Shown here: positions 8,086-16,043 of the stretch, one piece after another | How positions within the stretch are numbered: position 1 is the first letter of the stretch | Layout of the letters: the number at the start of each line of letters is the position of its first letter | Source of the DNA: a virus | Virus record (IMG/VR): IMGVR_UViG_3300022920_000020 | Span: 1 to 35,128 of that record | DNA length: 35,128 nt | Reading direction: 5' to 3' (one strand) | The notes under the pieces: generated by a model | Told to the model about the DNA's origin: nothing | Database searches by the model: none | What the model saw: the letters and a program-made list of their open reading frames with translations, nothing else | Position numbers and translations under genes: made by a program

Positions 8086-8495
8086 TATCTACCTAACCAT
8101 TGTCCTACTGGTTGCTTTTCTTCAGTAGTCACAGAGCCGTCACCATCAGCATCGTATTCAATTCCATCGCTTAACACAGCTTCTAGTTCCTCGCCGTATC
8201 TTGCTTTATAGAAATCAATCATATTGCTGAACCTGTCGCCATCAACCCAGTTTGTAAGCTGGGGTAAAGCATAACGCCAAAGCACCAAGTAAGCCGATGC
8301 CATCGTGAACTGATTCGTTGTTAGTTTGGTAGAGTCCATTTCGCCAGATAGACCTTTTCGCGGCCACCACTTGATACGCAACTCGCGCTGAATATCTGCT
8401 TGGGCTTTCGGATGCTCAAGGACAAATGACTCTATACCTAGACTCACGATGTCAGGAACGAGTTTCATCAAATCCGAATCATTACTATACGCCAT
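8085..8495 (-). CDS. Head-tail connector protein with an EF-hand-like loop
   Basis: 136 residues, started at ATG 8495 behind GAGG. The helical core (SDLMKLVPDIVSLGIESF, then LTTNQFTMASAYLVLWRYALPQL) fits the small adaptor proteins that bind the portal. It lies immediately downstream of the capsid gene, behind a terminator. Residues 115-126 read DADGDGSVTTEE, a textbook 12-residue Ca2+ loop with acidic residues at 1, 3 and 5, Gly at 6 and Glu at 12. The calcium loop is seen; its role in connector stability is inference. Confidence 0.7.
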   Translation of the reverse strand: MAYSNDSDLMKLVPDIVSLGIESFVLEHPKAQADIQRELRIKWWPRKGLSGEMDSTKLTTNQFTMASAYLVLWRYALPQLTNWVDGDRFSNMIDFYKARYGEELEAVLSDGIEYDADGDGSVTTEEKQPVGQWLGR

Positions 8496-8508
8496 TGCTT
8501 ATTAACCT

Positions 8509-8537
8509 CAAATAAAAGCCCCCTCCGAAGAAGGGGC
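8509..8537 (-). terminator. Rho-independent terminator after the capsid gene
   Basis: On the minus strand an 8-bp stem, GCCCCTTC / GAGGGGGC (one G-U), closes a TTCG tetraloop and is followed by TTTTATTT. It lies in the 50-base gap between the major capsid stop (8546) and the connector start (8495). Partial termination here would make capsid mRNA more abundant than tail mRNA (inference). Confidence 0.85.
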
Positions 8538-8545
8538 GATTAGTC

Positions 8546-9379
8546 TTAAAGTGCCGCGTCAGCAGTGATCTTAACACCGAAGCTGTCATCCAACTCAGCA
8601 ACACCATATACAGCAGTGGCGTTTAATTCCCAAGCGCGGAGTGACTCGTCACGCTGTGGAGCTAGGTTGAAGTCACGCTTGATAGCGATCATCAGTGCTT
8701 CTGGAGCAAATACAGCCGCAACCGCATCATCGCTTGAGTCAACAGCAATGTTGGCAGACTCGTAAACGTCAATGCCAGCGATAGTTCCAACATAACCATT
8801 ACGCATTGCTTCGTTCTGCAAGTCGCCACCATTCGGGTTAGCGAAGGTATTGGTTAGATTAGCTTTCAGCTGATAGGCTTGGAAAGGATGTACTACTGCG
8901 GCCATAGAGCCAGTCACTTTATTAGCGCGCAAAGTTGCGGCGGCTTTAAAGAGATCAGCAACGGTAAGTTCCGCACCAGCGGCACCAAGTGCGCCAGAGA
9001 ATCCAGCGAACAGTGCAAGCAAATCTTTGTCCATCTTGGTAGCGATAGCGTTACCAAGCAGAGTTCCCATTGCGGTAGCAGGAGAGTCAGCACCGTAAGT
9101 CGCCATGTCAGTAAGCAATACCTGTGCGCCTACTTCACCGATAGTCACTTCAACCTTAGAAGTGGATACAGTAGTAGATGACAGGTCAGTGCCTTCAGCA
9201 ATATCAGCGGCAACGATTGCAGGATACTTAGGCACCTGAATAGTTTTACCAGCTTGGTTCTGAATGTTGTACTGAGTAACAAGACCCATCATTAGGGATT
9301 GCTCTTCAGCGGTGAATCGAGCCTGAGCGATAATATTTACAAACAGGTCGTCAAGAGTTGTACTAGTTGTAACAGCCAT
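8546..9379 (-). CDS. Major capsid protein, HK97-like
   Basis: 277 residues with a strong GAGGAATTATC before ATG 9379. An N-terminal helix region (DDLFVNIIAQARFTAEEQS) is followed by the E-loop/P-domain style segment (KTIQVPKYPAIVAADIAEGTDLS) and the A-domain segment (LRANKVTGSMAAVVHPFQAYQL, then GTIAGIDVYESANIAV, FAPEALMIAIKRDFNLAPQRDESLRAWELNATAVYG). This is a short HK97-fold capsid protein with no protease gene in the window, in keeping with the separate scaffold upstream. A terminator lies directly downstream. Confidence 0.92.
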   Translation of the reverse strand: MAVTTSTTLDDLFVNIIAQARFTAEEQSLMMGLVTQYNIQNQAGKTIQVPKYPAIVAADIAEGTDLSSTTVSTSKVEVTIGEVGAQVLLTDMATYGADSPATAMGTLLGNAIATKMDKDLLALFAGFSGALGAAGAELTVADLFKAAATLRANKVTGSMAAVVHPFQAYQLKANLTNTFANPNGGDLQNEAMRNGYVGTIAGIDVYESANIAVDSSDDAVAAVFAPEALMIAIKRDFNLAPQRDESLRAWELNATAVYGVAELDDSFGVKITADAAL

Positions 9380-9418
9380 GATAATTCCTCAAAATATAAT
9401 TAAATAGTGGTTTGTTGG

Positions 9419-10078
9419 TTACTTTTTCTTCATAGCGGCGAAAGCTTGTTTCCCGCCAGTTTCCCAGTTAGCAACCATATCTGCCACAGATTGAGGCTTC
9501 TGTGTAGAGCCACCAGCGTTACCCATCGAGCCACTGCCACCTTGTGAGGCTTTGACCATGTGTGGGTTTACTGTCAAGAATTCAGTTACCATCTCATTGA
9601 CTGATAACAAATCACCACTGTCATTGTAACGTGGTGAGCCATTATCGTCTAGCACCTCGACATTGCCATTATCAGCTAGTCGAGTATTGCTTTTTAGTAA
9701 CTGTGAAACTTGATTCGGATTTACAGCGTTATTGTTAGATGCCGCTCCCAGTATCGCCCCATCGACTAGGGTTTGCTGTAGCTTGCTCTTATAACTCTGT
9801 ATTTCCATGTCTTTCTTTTCGACAGTCTTTTTAAGGATAGAATCAAACTCGCCTCGCTCTTTCTGTCGCTCCAGTTCTGCGGCTTCTTTTTGTGCCAGCA
9901 ATTCTTTCGCTTCATCAAGATCAATGCCTGATACCTTCTTGTCAAACTTGCGTTGCTCTCTTGCAACACGATCAGCAACAATGCGATCAAGTTCTTCCTG
10001 AGTGAATGTCTTACCTGCCTGAGTTTCTACTGCCGCAGTTTCAGTCTCTGCTTCTGTATCCATGATTTCATCGCTCAT
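9419..10078 (-). CDS. Capsid scaffolding protein
   Basis: 219 residues, acidic and highly helical. Residues 20-45 (AGKTFTQEELDRIVADRVARE) are the signature start of DUF4355-like scaffolds. They are followed by a long Lys/Glu coiled coil to about 100. The C-terminus is Gly/Ser/Asn rich and ends in basic FAAMKKK, as expected of a scaffold that touches capsid subunits. It immediately precedes the capsid gene. AAGAGG lies seven bases or so before ATG 10078. Confidence 0.88.
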   Translation of the reverse strand: MSDEIMDTEAETETAAVETQAGKTFTQEELDRIVADRVAREQRKFDKKVSGIDLDEAKELLAQKEAAELERQKERGEFDSILKKTVEKKDMEIQSYKSKLQQTLVDGAILGAASNNNAVNPNQVSQLLKSNTRLADNGNVEVLDDNGSPRYNDSGDLLSVNEMVTEFLTVNPHMVKASQGGSGSMGNAGGSTQKPQSVADMVANWETGGKQAFAAMKKK

Positions 10079-10129
10079 GTAACGTGCCTCTTAAAGAGTG
10101 TTGGTGAATTCGGAGTGTATCACAAGTGA

Positions 10130-10210
10130 TTACTTTTTAACCACTTTCTTCTTTTTCTTCTTTGCAGGCCTACCGACCTTGCTTCCATATGTTCCTTTAC
10201 CTGATGGCAT
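10130..10210 (-). CDS. Lys-rich 26-residue mini-protein (GKGTYG type)
   Basis: ATG 10210 to TAA 10132-10130 encodes MPSGKGTYGSKVGRPAKKKK followed by KKVVKK. AAGAGG precedes the start by about eight bases, and the start lies four bases after the MuF-like stop. Tiny proteins with the same M-P-x-GKGTYG-x-K-x-GRP-x-KKK pattern are found in many phages next to portal, MuF and scaffold genes; their role is unknown. The high positive charge suggests nucleic-acid or scaffold contact (inference). Confidence 0.7.
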   Translation of the reverse strand: MPSGKGTYGSKVGRPAKKKKKKVVKK

Positions 10211-10213
10211 AAT

Positions 10214-10969
10214 CTATTCCTCTTCAATAAATACAGGTCTAAATCTGTGACCACAGTTGTAGCCACCTCTTACAATGAAAGGATCACCTGCGGCTTTACC
10301 CGCCCAATCACCCGACCAGAGCTCTTCAATCTTTTCGTTTGTCATCACCTCACCCTCATGGTCTCGGCAGAACGGTCTTGATGTCTCAACCAGACGGCCA
10401 ACGTAACGCCACTTTGTAACGCCAGCTTCCTTTCCTATAGCCACATTCACAGATGCGTCAAACTGCATTAGCGTGTCGTGCATTTGCTGGTTAGCATATC
10501 TAGCCAAACGCCCATTTGCGACTTGTTTGATAGTATCCACACTTTCAGAAAACGCTCTGCCAGTTAGGGTATTCTGATACACCTCTTTGGAAATGACATC
10601 TATGTACTCGCTCCCTATATCAGCAAATCCCTGATAAGTTAGATTCTGCAACTGGTTGATTATGCGCGGGTCTAATTTTGTAAACGCGCCATAGGTGGCT
10701 AACATCGTTGTCGCTTGCGCGGCTACAGCAGGGTAGCTTCTGATTATTTCATCAACAGCCGACAGATACTCTTCTTCTACCAACTGCCTGATTTGCGGTC
10801 TTGCGGCTATAGCCCACTCTAGGTCAAACAGTTCGCCATTATCCATCGGGGCTGTAGCGAGTAAATCAACAATCCTTTTTTCTAAAACGACAAGTGCTTC
10901 AGCAAGCCTCTTTTGATGCTGTGCGGCGAGTTTATTCAACCCCTCCCCATGATCAATGTCTGCCGCCAT
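10214..10969 (-). CDS. Minor head protein, MuF-like
   Basis: 251 residues. The C-terminal third contains the Mu F signature: TKWRYVGRLVETSRPFCRDHEGEVM, then GYNCGHRFRPVF with the conserved Cys and His. The N-terminus is helical. ATG 10969 overlaps the portal stop (TAATG). In related phages this protein sits inside or on the head near the portal and is made right after it. No fused effector domain is seen. Confidence 0.85.
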   Translation of the reverse strand: MAADIDHGEGLNKLAAQHQKRLAEALVVLEKRIVDLLATAPMDNGELFDLEWAIAARPQIRQLVEEEYLSAVDEIIRSYPAVAAQATTMLATYGAFTKLDPRIINQLQNLTYQGFADIGSEYIDVISKEVYQNTLTGRAFSESVDTIKQVANGRLARYANQQMHDTLMQFDASVNVAIGKEAGVTKWRYVGRLVETSRPFCRDHEGEVMTNEKIEELWSGDWAGKAAGDPFIVRGGYNCGHRFRPVFIEEE

Positions 10970-12354
10970 TATTCGGTTTCACCAACCTGATCTGTGAAAT
11001 CACCTAGACTGCCAGTGCCAGCTTCTATCTCCGCGTGAGCTTTAGCAAGTTCCTCGTCATCAAGAATTAAGTCGCTTATCTTTTTGTCAATCTCCATTCC
11101 TAGAGTTTTAGACTTCACGCCAGTTGCCCTCATCTGTTGCAGGAACAATAACTCTTTATCGTAGTCGCGCAGGTCAAATGCGTCAGGGTAGAATACTTCA
11201 ATGTCGTTGGTTATATTTTGCCAATCACAGAACAACCCCCACAACTGCTCTTCTGCCAACTCAAGCAAATCAGCCTTTTCAGATAGCTTCGCGTTCAACA
11301 TCTGGAACTCTGTCTGCATGGCTACGCCTGACATGGTCAATGCTTCTGTGCCACGAACAGCACCCATATGACTCATGCGATTAATCGACTGTATCTTGTC
11401 TTGTATAGAAGCGCGAACAGCGTCAAGGTTCTGACCGCTCGGCTGTAACTGGAATGGTTTGAGGCTCGCGTCCATGTCATCAGGCATGTTGATAATAGAA
11501 CCTGCACCAGCGGTAGCGTCTGTTCCAAACGACTTAACTAGCGTTGGGTGATTACTGATACGAATTAACTGCTCTATTTCAGACAGTTCTTGATAGATCG
11601 CTCTCTGCATATATGACGCATCGGATATATCACTGATACCTATGCCGCGCACAACTGAGCGTTGGGCAGGTAGGAATACAGCAGGGATTCTGCCTAGAAC
11701 ATTAACGTCTGTTTCAATCAGCTTGTCTAGGTCATTTGTAGACTTCCATAGCTCTACTTTGTCCTTGTACCAAGCCCTGTAATACGACTCTGTAGTGGTT
11801 TGGTCTACACGAATGACTGACTCCCTGACTTTTAAATAGTCAAGCTCAAATCTACCGCTGGCCGTTCTTTCGTAGTTCCAGTCCAGAACATTCTCTGGGG
11901 TGAACATCGTGACATAGGGTCGTATATCTTGATCTAGCTCTTCTGCTTTAGTTCCCGCAGTGGACTTTGGCTTATCCATCATTATCCAGACATGGCCGTA
12001 AACACTAGACCATATCTGACACTCTCGAATAAATGAATTGAAGCTTCTGCCATCGAGGTCAGCGTCTTTCAAGAAAGGCTCTAGGGCTGGGTTGTTCTGC
12101 AAGCTGTTATAGGCTCTAGTGGGCGGGACTCTCCACAGGAAGCTAGAATAGATATGTACGATGTTCTTGCAGTGGTTGTCTAACGGAGTCAGGTCAATGC
12201 GGCGACCATAATCTTCTTTAGTCTCACTGATGTATCGAGTAAGGTATTGACCGTCTTGATAAGACTGACCGCCCATGTAAGAGCGAACATAGAACTCCCA
12301 CTTGGCCTCGTTGCTATCGTATTCGGGATGTGTTGTATCGGTATTCAATCTCAT
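10969..12354 (-). CDS. Portal protein (DUF4055-like)
   Basis: About 461 residues from ATG 12354, which overlaps the terminase TGA and follows AGGTGG. A GTG start nine bases earlier (12363) is possible but sits too close to the ribosome site. The N-terminal pattern (EAKWEFYVRSYMGGQSY, YLTRYISETKEDYGRRI, NIVHIYSSFLWRVPP) is that of DUF4055 portals. The helical middle (ELSEIEQLIRISNHPTLVKS, GTEALTMSGVAMQTEFQML) corresponds to the stem and wing. The portal forms the dodecameric DNA gate that recruits terminase. Confidence 0.88.
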   Translation of the reverse strand: MRLNTDTTHPEYDSNEAKWEFYVRSYMGGQSYQDGQYLTRYISETKEDYGRRIDLTPLDNHCKNIVHIYSSFLWRVPPTRAYNSLQNNPALEPFLKDADLDGRSFNSFIRECQIWSSVYGHVWIMMDKPKSTAGTKAEELDQDIRPYVTMFTPENVLDWNYERTASGRFELDYLKVRESVIRVDQTTTESYYRAWYKDKVELWKSTNDLDKLIETDVNVLGRIPAVFLPAQRSVVRGIGISDISDASYMQRAIYQELSEIEQLIRISNHPTLVKSFGTDATAGAGSIINMPDDMDASLKPFQLQPSGQNLDAVRASIQDKIQSINRMSHMGAVRGTEALTMSGVAMQTEFQMLNAKLSEKADLLELAEEQLWGLFCDWQNITNDIEVFYPDAFDLRDYDKELLFLQQMRATGVKSKTLGMEIDKKISDLILDDEELAKAHAEIEAGTGSLGDFTDQVGETE

Positions 12355-13574
12355 CAAGTCCACCTAGTCGGTTGTGGTGTATCGTATTCTGTTCGCACTG
12401 GGAATAGGTATTCAACCAAATAGCCAAGGGCATCATTCATATGATCAAACCCATCGTCTTTGTTCGGTATGCTAGTCCCTTCTTTGTACGTCTGTCTTTC
12501 CAAAGATTTTATTGTCTGCTTACATTTCGGGCTGACAAACAAATGCCGCTCACTATCTGCTGACAGTAAACGACTGTTCACCGCATTGATCCTATCCCTA
12601 ATCAGCGCGTGTGACTTTTTCGCCTTAACGCTAAATCCTGCGTTCTGTAAGATCGACAAATCAGTGCGACCACCTGCGGAAGTTTTCCGCTGTCTTGATG
12701 CAGGGTCTGGATAAATAATAATATTTCGATTCGGATAGCGGTCTATTATCTCCGCAACCATTTCGTCTGTGTTTGATCCGTACATGACAATCTCGTCAAC
12801 TGCATACAGCGTCCCGCCTTTACGAATGCAGATAACGGCTGACATGGGGTCAAGGTTAAAATCCATCCCTATGTGCAGTGTACCATTATCGTCAGTCATA
12901 TCAAAGACGCTATGCTCTCTGCTAAACCCATAATAAATCAAGCCTGCATATGTAACAAACTCAGCGCAGTATTCTTGATTAAAAGTTCTGACATCGAGGT
13001 CTAGCCTTGCTTGCTCTATTTCGCTGGCAGGAACATTCCCTCCTTGCAATGTCGTGTATTGGAATGACTCCCACCCATCGAGGCCATTGATACCGGAAGC
13101 CCAGAGGTCATAGAAATGATTCCTTCCTTTCGGTGTACCGATGAATAGCGCAGAGCCTAACCTGTCAGATAGGGATGGTCTTATTACCTCATACCAAGTC
13201 TCTGGCCTCATGTCAGCAAACTCGTCAAGGACAACAAAGTCCAAAGCTCGTCCGCGCAGATTGTTCGGCTTTTCTGCTCCCTTCAAAGATATTGACGAAC
13301 CATTGATCAGCTTCACATTCAAGGCTGATTCGTTTGTTCGGGCAATGTATTCTTCGGGTACGCATTCCATCAGCATATCCCACGCAATCTCTTTAGCAGA
13401 GCCATAGGTTGGGGCTACATACCAGACGTTCTTATTATTGCCTCGTGTGGCGAACCTAAGTATCTCGCCTGTGGACAGGAATGTCTTTCCAAACCTTCTT
13501 CCAGCGACAACCGATCGGAATCTAGCATTGGAGCAGAATATCTCACTCTGCGGGAGCGTTAGTTGCACGACCAT
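12354..13574 (-). CDS. terL: Terminase large subunit
   Basis: 406 residues. Walker A is GRRFGKT at 25-31. Walker B is FVVLDEF at about 113-119, and the coupling motif lies near IGTPKG. The nuclease domain begins about residue 235 with HIGMDFNLDPM, whose first Asp is the expected metal ligand, and has a later acidic residue in KDDGFDHMNDALGYL. It overlaps TerS by 32 bases. The enzyme pumps DNA into the prohead and cuts it. The TerL class (headful or cohesive end) cannot be told without a tree, though contig permutation is compatible with headful packaging. Confidence 0.93.
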   Translation of the reverse strand: MVVQLTLPQSEIFCSNARFRSVVAGRRFGKTFLSTGEILRFATRGNNKNVWYVAPTYGSAKEIAWDMLMECVPEEYIARTNESALNVKLINGSSISLKGAEKPNNLRGRALDFVVLDEFADMRPETWYEVIRPSLSDRLGSALFIGTPKGRNHFYDLWASGINGLDGWESFQYTTLQGGNVPASEIEQARLDLDVRTFNQEYCAEFVTYAGLIYYGFSREHSVFDMTDDNGTLHIGMDFNLDPMSAVICIRKGGTLYAVDEIVMYGSNTDEMVAEIIDRYPNRNIIIYPDPASRQRKTSAGGRTDLSILQNAGFSVKAKKSHALIRDRINAVNSRLLSADSERHLFVSPKCKQTIKSLERQTYKEGTSIPNKDDGFDHMNDALGYLVEYLFPVRTEYDTPQPTRWT

Positions 13575-13914
13575 CCACCACTATGTTGATTTGAGGTATT
13601 TCTTGAGGTTCAGCTTCCTGCTCTTTCCAGCCTGCCTGAGTCTTGAGATAGAATATAGCGGCTGTAACATTACCAGCCATAGCCATCTTGACTAGGTTCT
13701 GTGCCATTCTTACAGTCTGCTTCGCCCTTCCCTTTTTATAAGCCTCAGAAACCTCCGGCTGACGCTCCTCTACTGCGCGGAAAGTATTCTCGCTTATCCC
13801 ATAATAATCAGCCAACTGGCCTTTGGTGAGATAAGAAGCCAACTGCTCAAGGTTTGATATCTGACTTTGCTCAAATACAAACTGAGGTCTGCCACCCTTG
13901 TCTTTTTCACTCAT
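13543..13914 (-). CDS. terS: Terminase small subunit
   Basis: 123 residues. The helix-turn-helix region LTKGQLADYYGISENTFRAVEERQPE (about 29-54) is followed by AYKKGRAKQTVRMAQNLVKMAMAGNVTAAIFYLKTQAGWKE, the standard oligomerisation region of small terminases. The C-terminal tail is acidic/Pro rich. It overlaps the stop of the dioxygenase gene by eight bases and the start of TerL by 32, so modification, recognition and packaging genes are translationally linked. It should bind the packaging start site. Confidence 0.87.
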   Translation of the reverse strand: MSEKDKGGRPQFVFEQSQISNLEQLASYLTKGQLADYYGISENTFRAVEERQPEVSEAYKKGRAKQTVRMAQNLVKMAMAGNVTAAIFYLKTQAGWKEQEAEPQEIPQINIVVDGRATNAPAE

Positions 13915-14716
13915 TTAGAAAACCTTTTAGTGCATAGAAAACCAAGCTGTTCCTGTACCCGCCATCATGGGTCGGAACGATAGGGGTCACTGCGTGGACA
14001 TTCCTCCATGCAGGATATAGCAATAGACTACCTGTCGGCATGTCAAAGCAAGCGTCATAGTCTGGCACATATAGACACCCGCCTTTAGAGTTATGTCTAT
14101 GCGTGTATATACAGTTCAATGTCTTCTTCACGTTTGCTCTATCAATGTGGAATGGCGCAGATATGTTGAAGTTACTGATACTAGAGGTGAACAAGTCTCC
14201 AAATTTATACTTTTCATCAATACTAGAAACGGCGACAGAATGCTCCTTGTGCTGTTCTGGCATATAGTCAGCCATAACCTTTCCCATTTCCCTAGAAGCC
14301 ATCAGCATGGCCTTGAGGAATGGCTTTGCGCTTTCAACAGCATGTACCCGACTTCTGTTGTGATAGTCGCGCCTCATATGGGGCTTCTTGACTATTGAGC
14401 CGATGATTGTGCTTTGCTGTACTGTACCAAGCTTCTTCGCCTGAGCTCGCGTTATCTTCAACTTTCTCTGTATCAGCATAACATCGGAACGCTCTAGCAG
14501 GTCTTTAGGAACTCTGTCAGATAAGAACTCCCTGTTAGCCAGAGCCATCAGGTTTTTGAGTTTTGCGTATTTTTCTGGAACGCTCTGTAAGTATATGCCG
14601 ACCAGATCATCTCCATCGTAAAGATATGCTGATTCACAGACATTAGGCTCTATGTATTCACACCTTGAGCCAGTTCGTCTTTCATGCTCTACCTTTTCCA
14701 GCTGTAGTTTTCTCAA
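13907..14716 (-). CDS. TET/JBP-like 2-oxoglutarate/Fe(II) dioxygenase (DNA base hydroxylase)
   Basis: 269 residues from TTG 14716, with AGGA seven bases ahead; the next in-frame ATG would remove about 55 residues. The C-terminal double-stranded beta-helix has the iron triad H190-x-D192 (FHIDRAN) and H241 (NVHAVTPI), GG at 212-213 (KGGCLYVPDY), and the 2OG-binding Arg about 255 (GYRNSLVFYAL). This matches the TET/JBP subfamily. Residues 96-116 (GTVQQSTIIGSIVKKPHMRR) are a block shared by phage relatives. Family members oxidise the methyl group of 5mC or thymine in DNA. It follows the TAGT-like gene, whose sugar would go onto the new hydroxyl. The target base is not readable from sequence. Confidence 0.8.
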   Translation of the reverse strand: MRKLQLEKVEHERRTGSRCEYIEPNVCESAYLYDGDDLVGIYLQSVPEKYAKLKNLMALANREFLSDRVPKDLLERSDVMLIQRKLKITRAQAKKLGTVQQSTIIGSIVKKPHMRRDYHNRSRVHAVESAKPFLKAMLMASREMGKVMADYMPEQHKEHSVAVSSIDEKYKFGDLFTSSISNFNISAPFHIDRANVKKTLNCIYTHRHNSKGGCLYVPDYDACFDMPTGSLLLYPAWRNVHAVTPIVPTHDGGYRNSLVFYALKGFLNE

Positions 14717-15441
14717 AGCACTTTCCTCATGCAGTGTTTAGCGTAACCTTTAATATCTGCCTTGATATCTAATCTGTCTGGCTTCTGTTTCAGTGTTACC
14801 CAAGGACTCCAAGTCATAGCCATTTTTCTCGCCGCATCATGGTCTTTGTTAGTCTTGTACCAATCATGCAAACCACCTGCATTGCTACCTATCTTTGGAG
14901 TATTGAACCAATAGTGATTAAACCGCAATACACCATTACCCTTCTCAATAGACTGTAACAAGAAGTCCCTATCCTCTTTCGTGTTTTCCCTGTAGTTCCA
15001 ATGTATCTTAGATATGTGGAGCAGAACGCAACCTTCCGCGAACTTGCTGTTGATACTATGACGTTTCTTTTCAGTCCAAGCGAACTGGGCGAAACTCATG
15101 CCTACGATCTCAAAAGGAAGCTTCATCGCTTTTTCTTCTATTTCCTTGAGAATGCTACCATCTTTGCGAACAGTCTTTCCATTGTATATACCGAAAGCAG
15201 TGATATCGTCATCACAAACCCAAGTCCATTCGTGATTCTGCTCGCGGCACCAATCAAGCATAAAGTTTCTAACGAACGTCATACCCATATCATCTTTGCC
15301 GATATTGACTCTATTTGTTACAGCCTCGTAGCTGTCATAGTCCTGCGGCTCAACGAAATGATAGACATCATACCCCGCATCTTCGAATATCTTGTGGGTC
15401 TTTGTCTTAGGCCTTCCCTTGCTAGGGATGCAGACTATCAC
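14713..15441 (-). CDS. TAGT-like glycosyltransferase (TET-associated, GREB1-type)
   Basis: 242 residues from GTG 15441, which overlaps the ParB-like stop (GTGA). Residues 5-12 (IPSKGRPK), FVEPQDYDSY at 29-38, and the metal-binding DDD at 77-79 in TWVCDDDI form the GT-A-fold signature of TET-associated glycosyltransferases. The C-terminal segment GGLHDWYKTNKDHDAARKMA is typical too. The family is predicted to transfer sugar to hydroxymethylated bases made by the adjacent dioxygenase. Stop and start overlap with the dioxygenase gene. The sugar donor is not known. Confidence 0.75.
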   Translation of the reverse strand: MIVCIPSKGRPKTKTHKIFEDAGYDVYHFVEPQDYDSYEAVTNRVNIGKDDMGMTFVRNFMLDWCREQNHEWTWVCDDDITAFGIYNGKTVRKDGSILKEIEEKAMKLPFEIVGMSFAQFAWTEKKRHSINSKFAEGCVLLHISKIHWNYRENTKEDRDFLLQSIEKGNGVLRFNHYWFNTPKIGSNAGGLHDWYKTNKDHDAARKMAMTWSPWVTLKQKPDRLDIKADIKGYAKHCMRKVL

Positions 15442-16043
15442 AATTTGTTCATTTCTTTTCTAAGGTAATCAAGAATAATGCCGCCGACATATGCGTCTTT
15501 CTGTCTCCAGAATTTGATAACTTCTTGCGCTTCCTCGAAATCATCAGAGTTAAACTCTATCTGTATAGCTTTCTTAACATCCCTTGTCATTTCATTAAGT
15601 TCAGCTTCATCTTCATCGTCATCAAGAATAGAGTAATCAAGATCACCAGCAAAATCAGGTATGACATCCCAACCCAATAAGTCGAGGTCTAGCCCTTCTA
15701 GTTTGATAGCCTCTATTTCCTGCTCCAGTATGACATCATCCCAGCTAGAGTTTAGGCTGAGTTTATTGTCAGCAATAATGTAGGCTTTCTTTTCTGCTTC
15801 AGATAAACCCTCTACTGTAACCACTGGCACCTCATCCAACTCAAGCAACTGCGCGGCATACATCCGGCCATGACCAGACAGGATCATCCCTTTCTCATCA
15901 ACTTGTATCGGATTATTGAACCCGAACTTATCAATGCTATTTGCTATCTGCTGTATCTGCTTTTCGCTATGGAATCTTGAGTTGTTTTCATATGGGTGTA
16001 TATCTTCTATGGGTGTAATCTTGAAATCTTCGTCAGCTATCAT
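15438..16043 (-). CDS. ParB-like domain protein of the modification island
   Basis: 201 residues from ATG 16043, which overlaps the upstream TGA (ATGA). A longer open frame to 16127 only runs back into the previous gene. The ParB/sulfiredoxin-type domain covers about 10-110: PIEDIHPYENNSRFH, IQQIANSIDKFGFNNPI, GHGR at 57-60, then ADNKLSLNSSWD. This form occurs in phages, often beside or fused to DNA modification enzymes, where it may read sequence or prepare DNA. The C-terminal half is strongly acidic (DDDEDEAELNE). No methyltransferase domain is fused here. Confidence 0.82.
   Translation of the reverse strand: MIADEDFKITPIEDIHPYENNSRFHSEKQIQQIANSIDKFGFNNPIQVDEKGMILSGHGRMYAAQLLELDEVPVVTVEGLSEAEKKAYIIADNKLSLNSSWDDVILEQEIEAIKLEGLDLDLLGWDVIPDFAGDLDYSILDDDEDEAELNEMTRDVKKAIQIEFNSDDFEEAQEVIKFWRQKDAYVGGIILDYLRKEMNKL

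Noticed and set aside
9766-9990. Overlapping minus-strand frame of 74 residues within the scaffold gene
   Set aside because: No ribosome site and no family pattern; the scaffold frame has the DUF4355-like signature.
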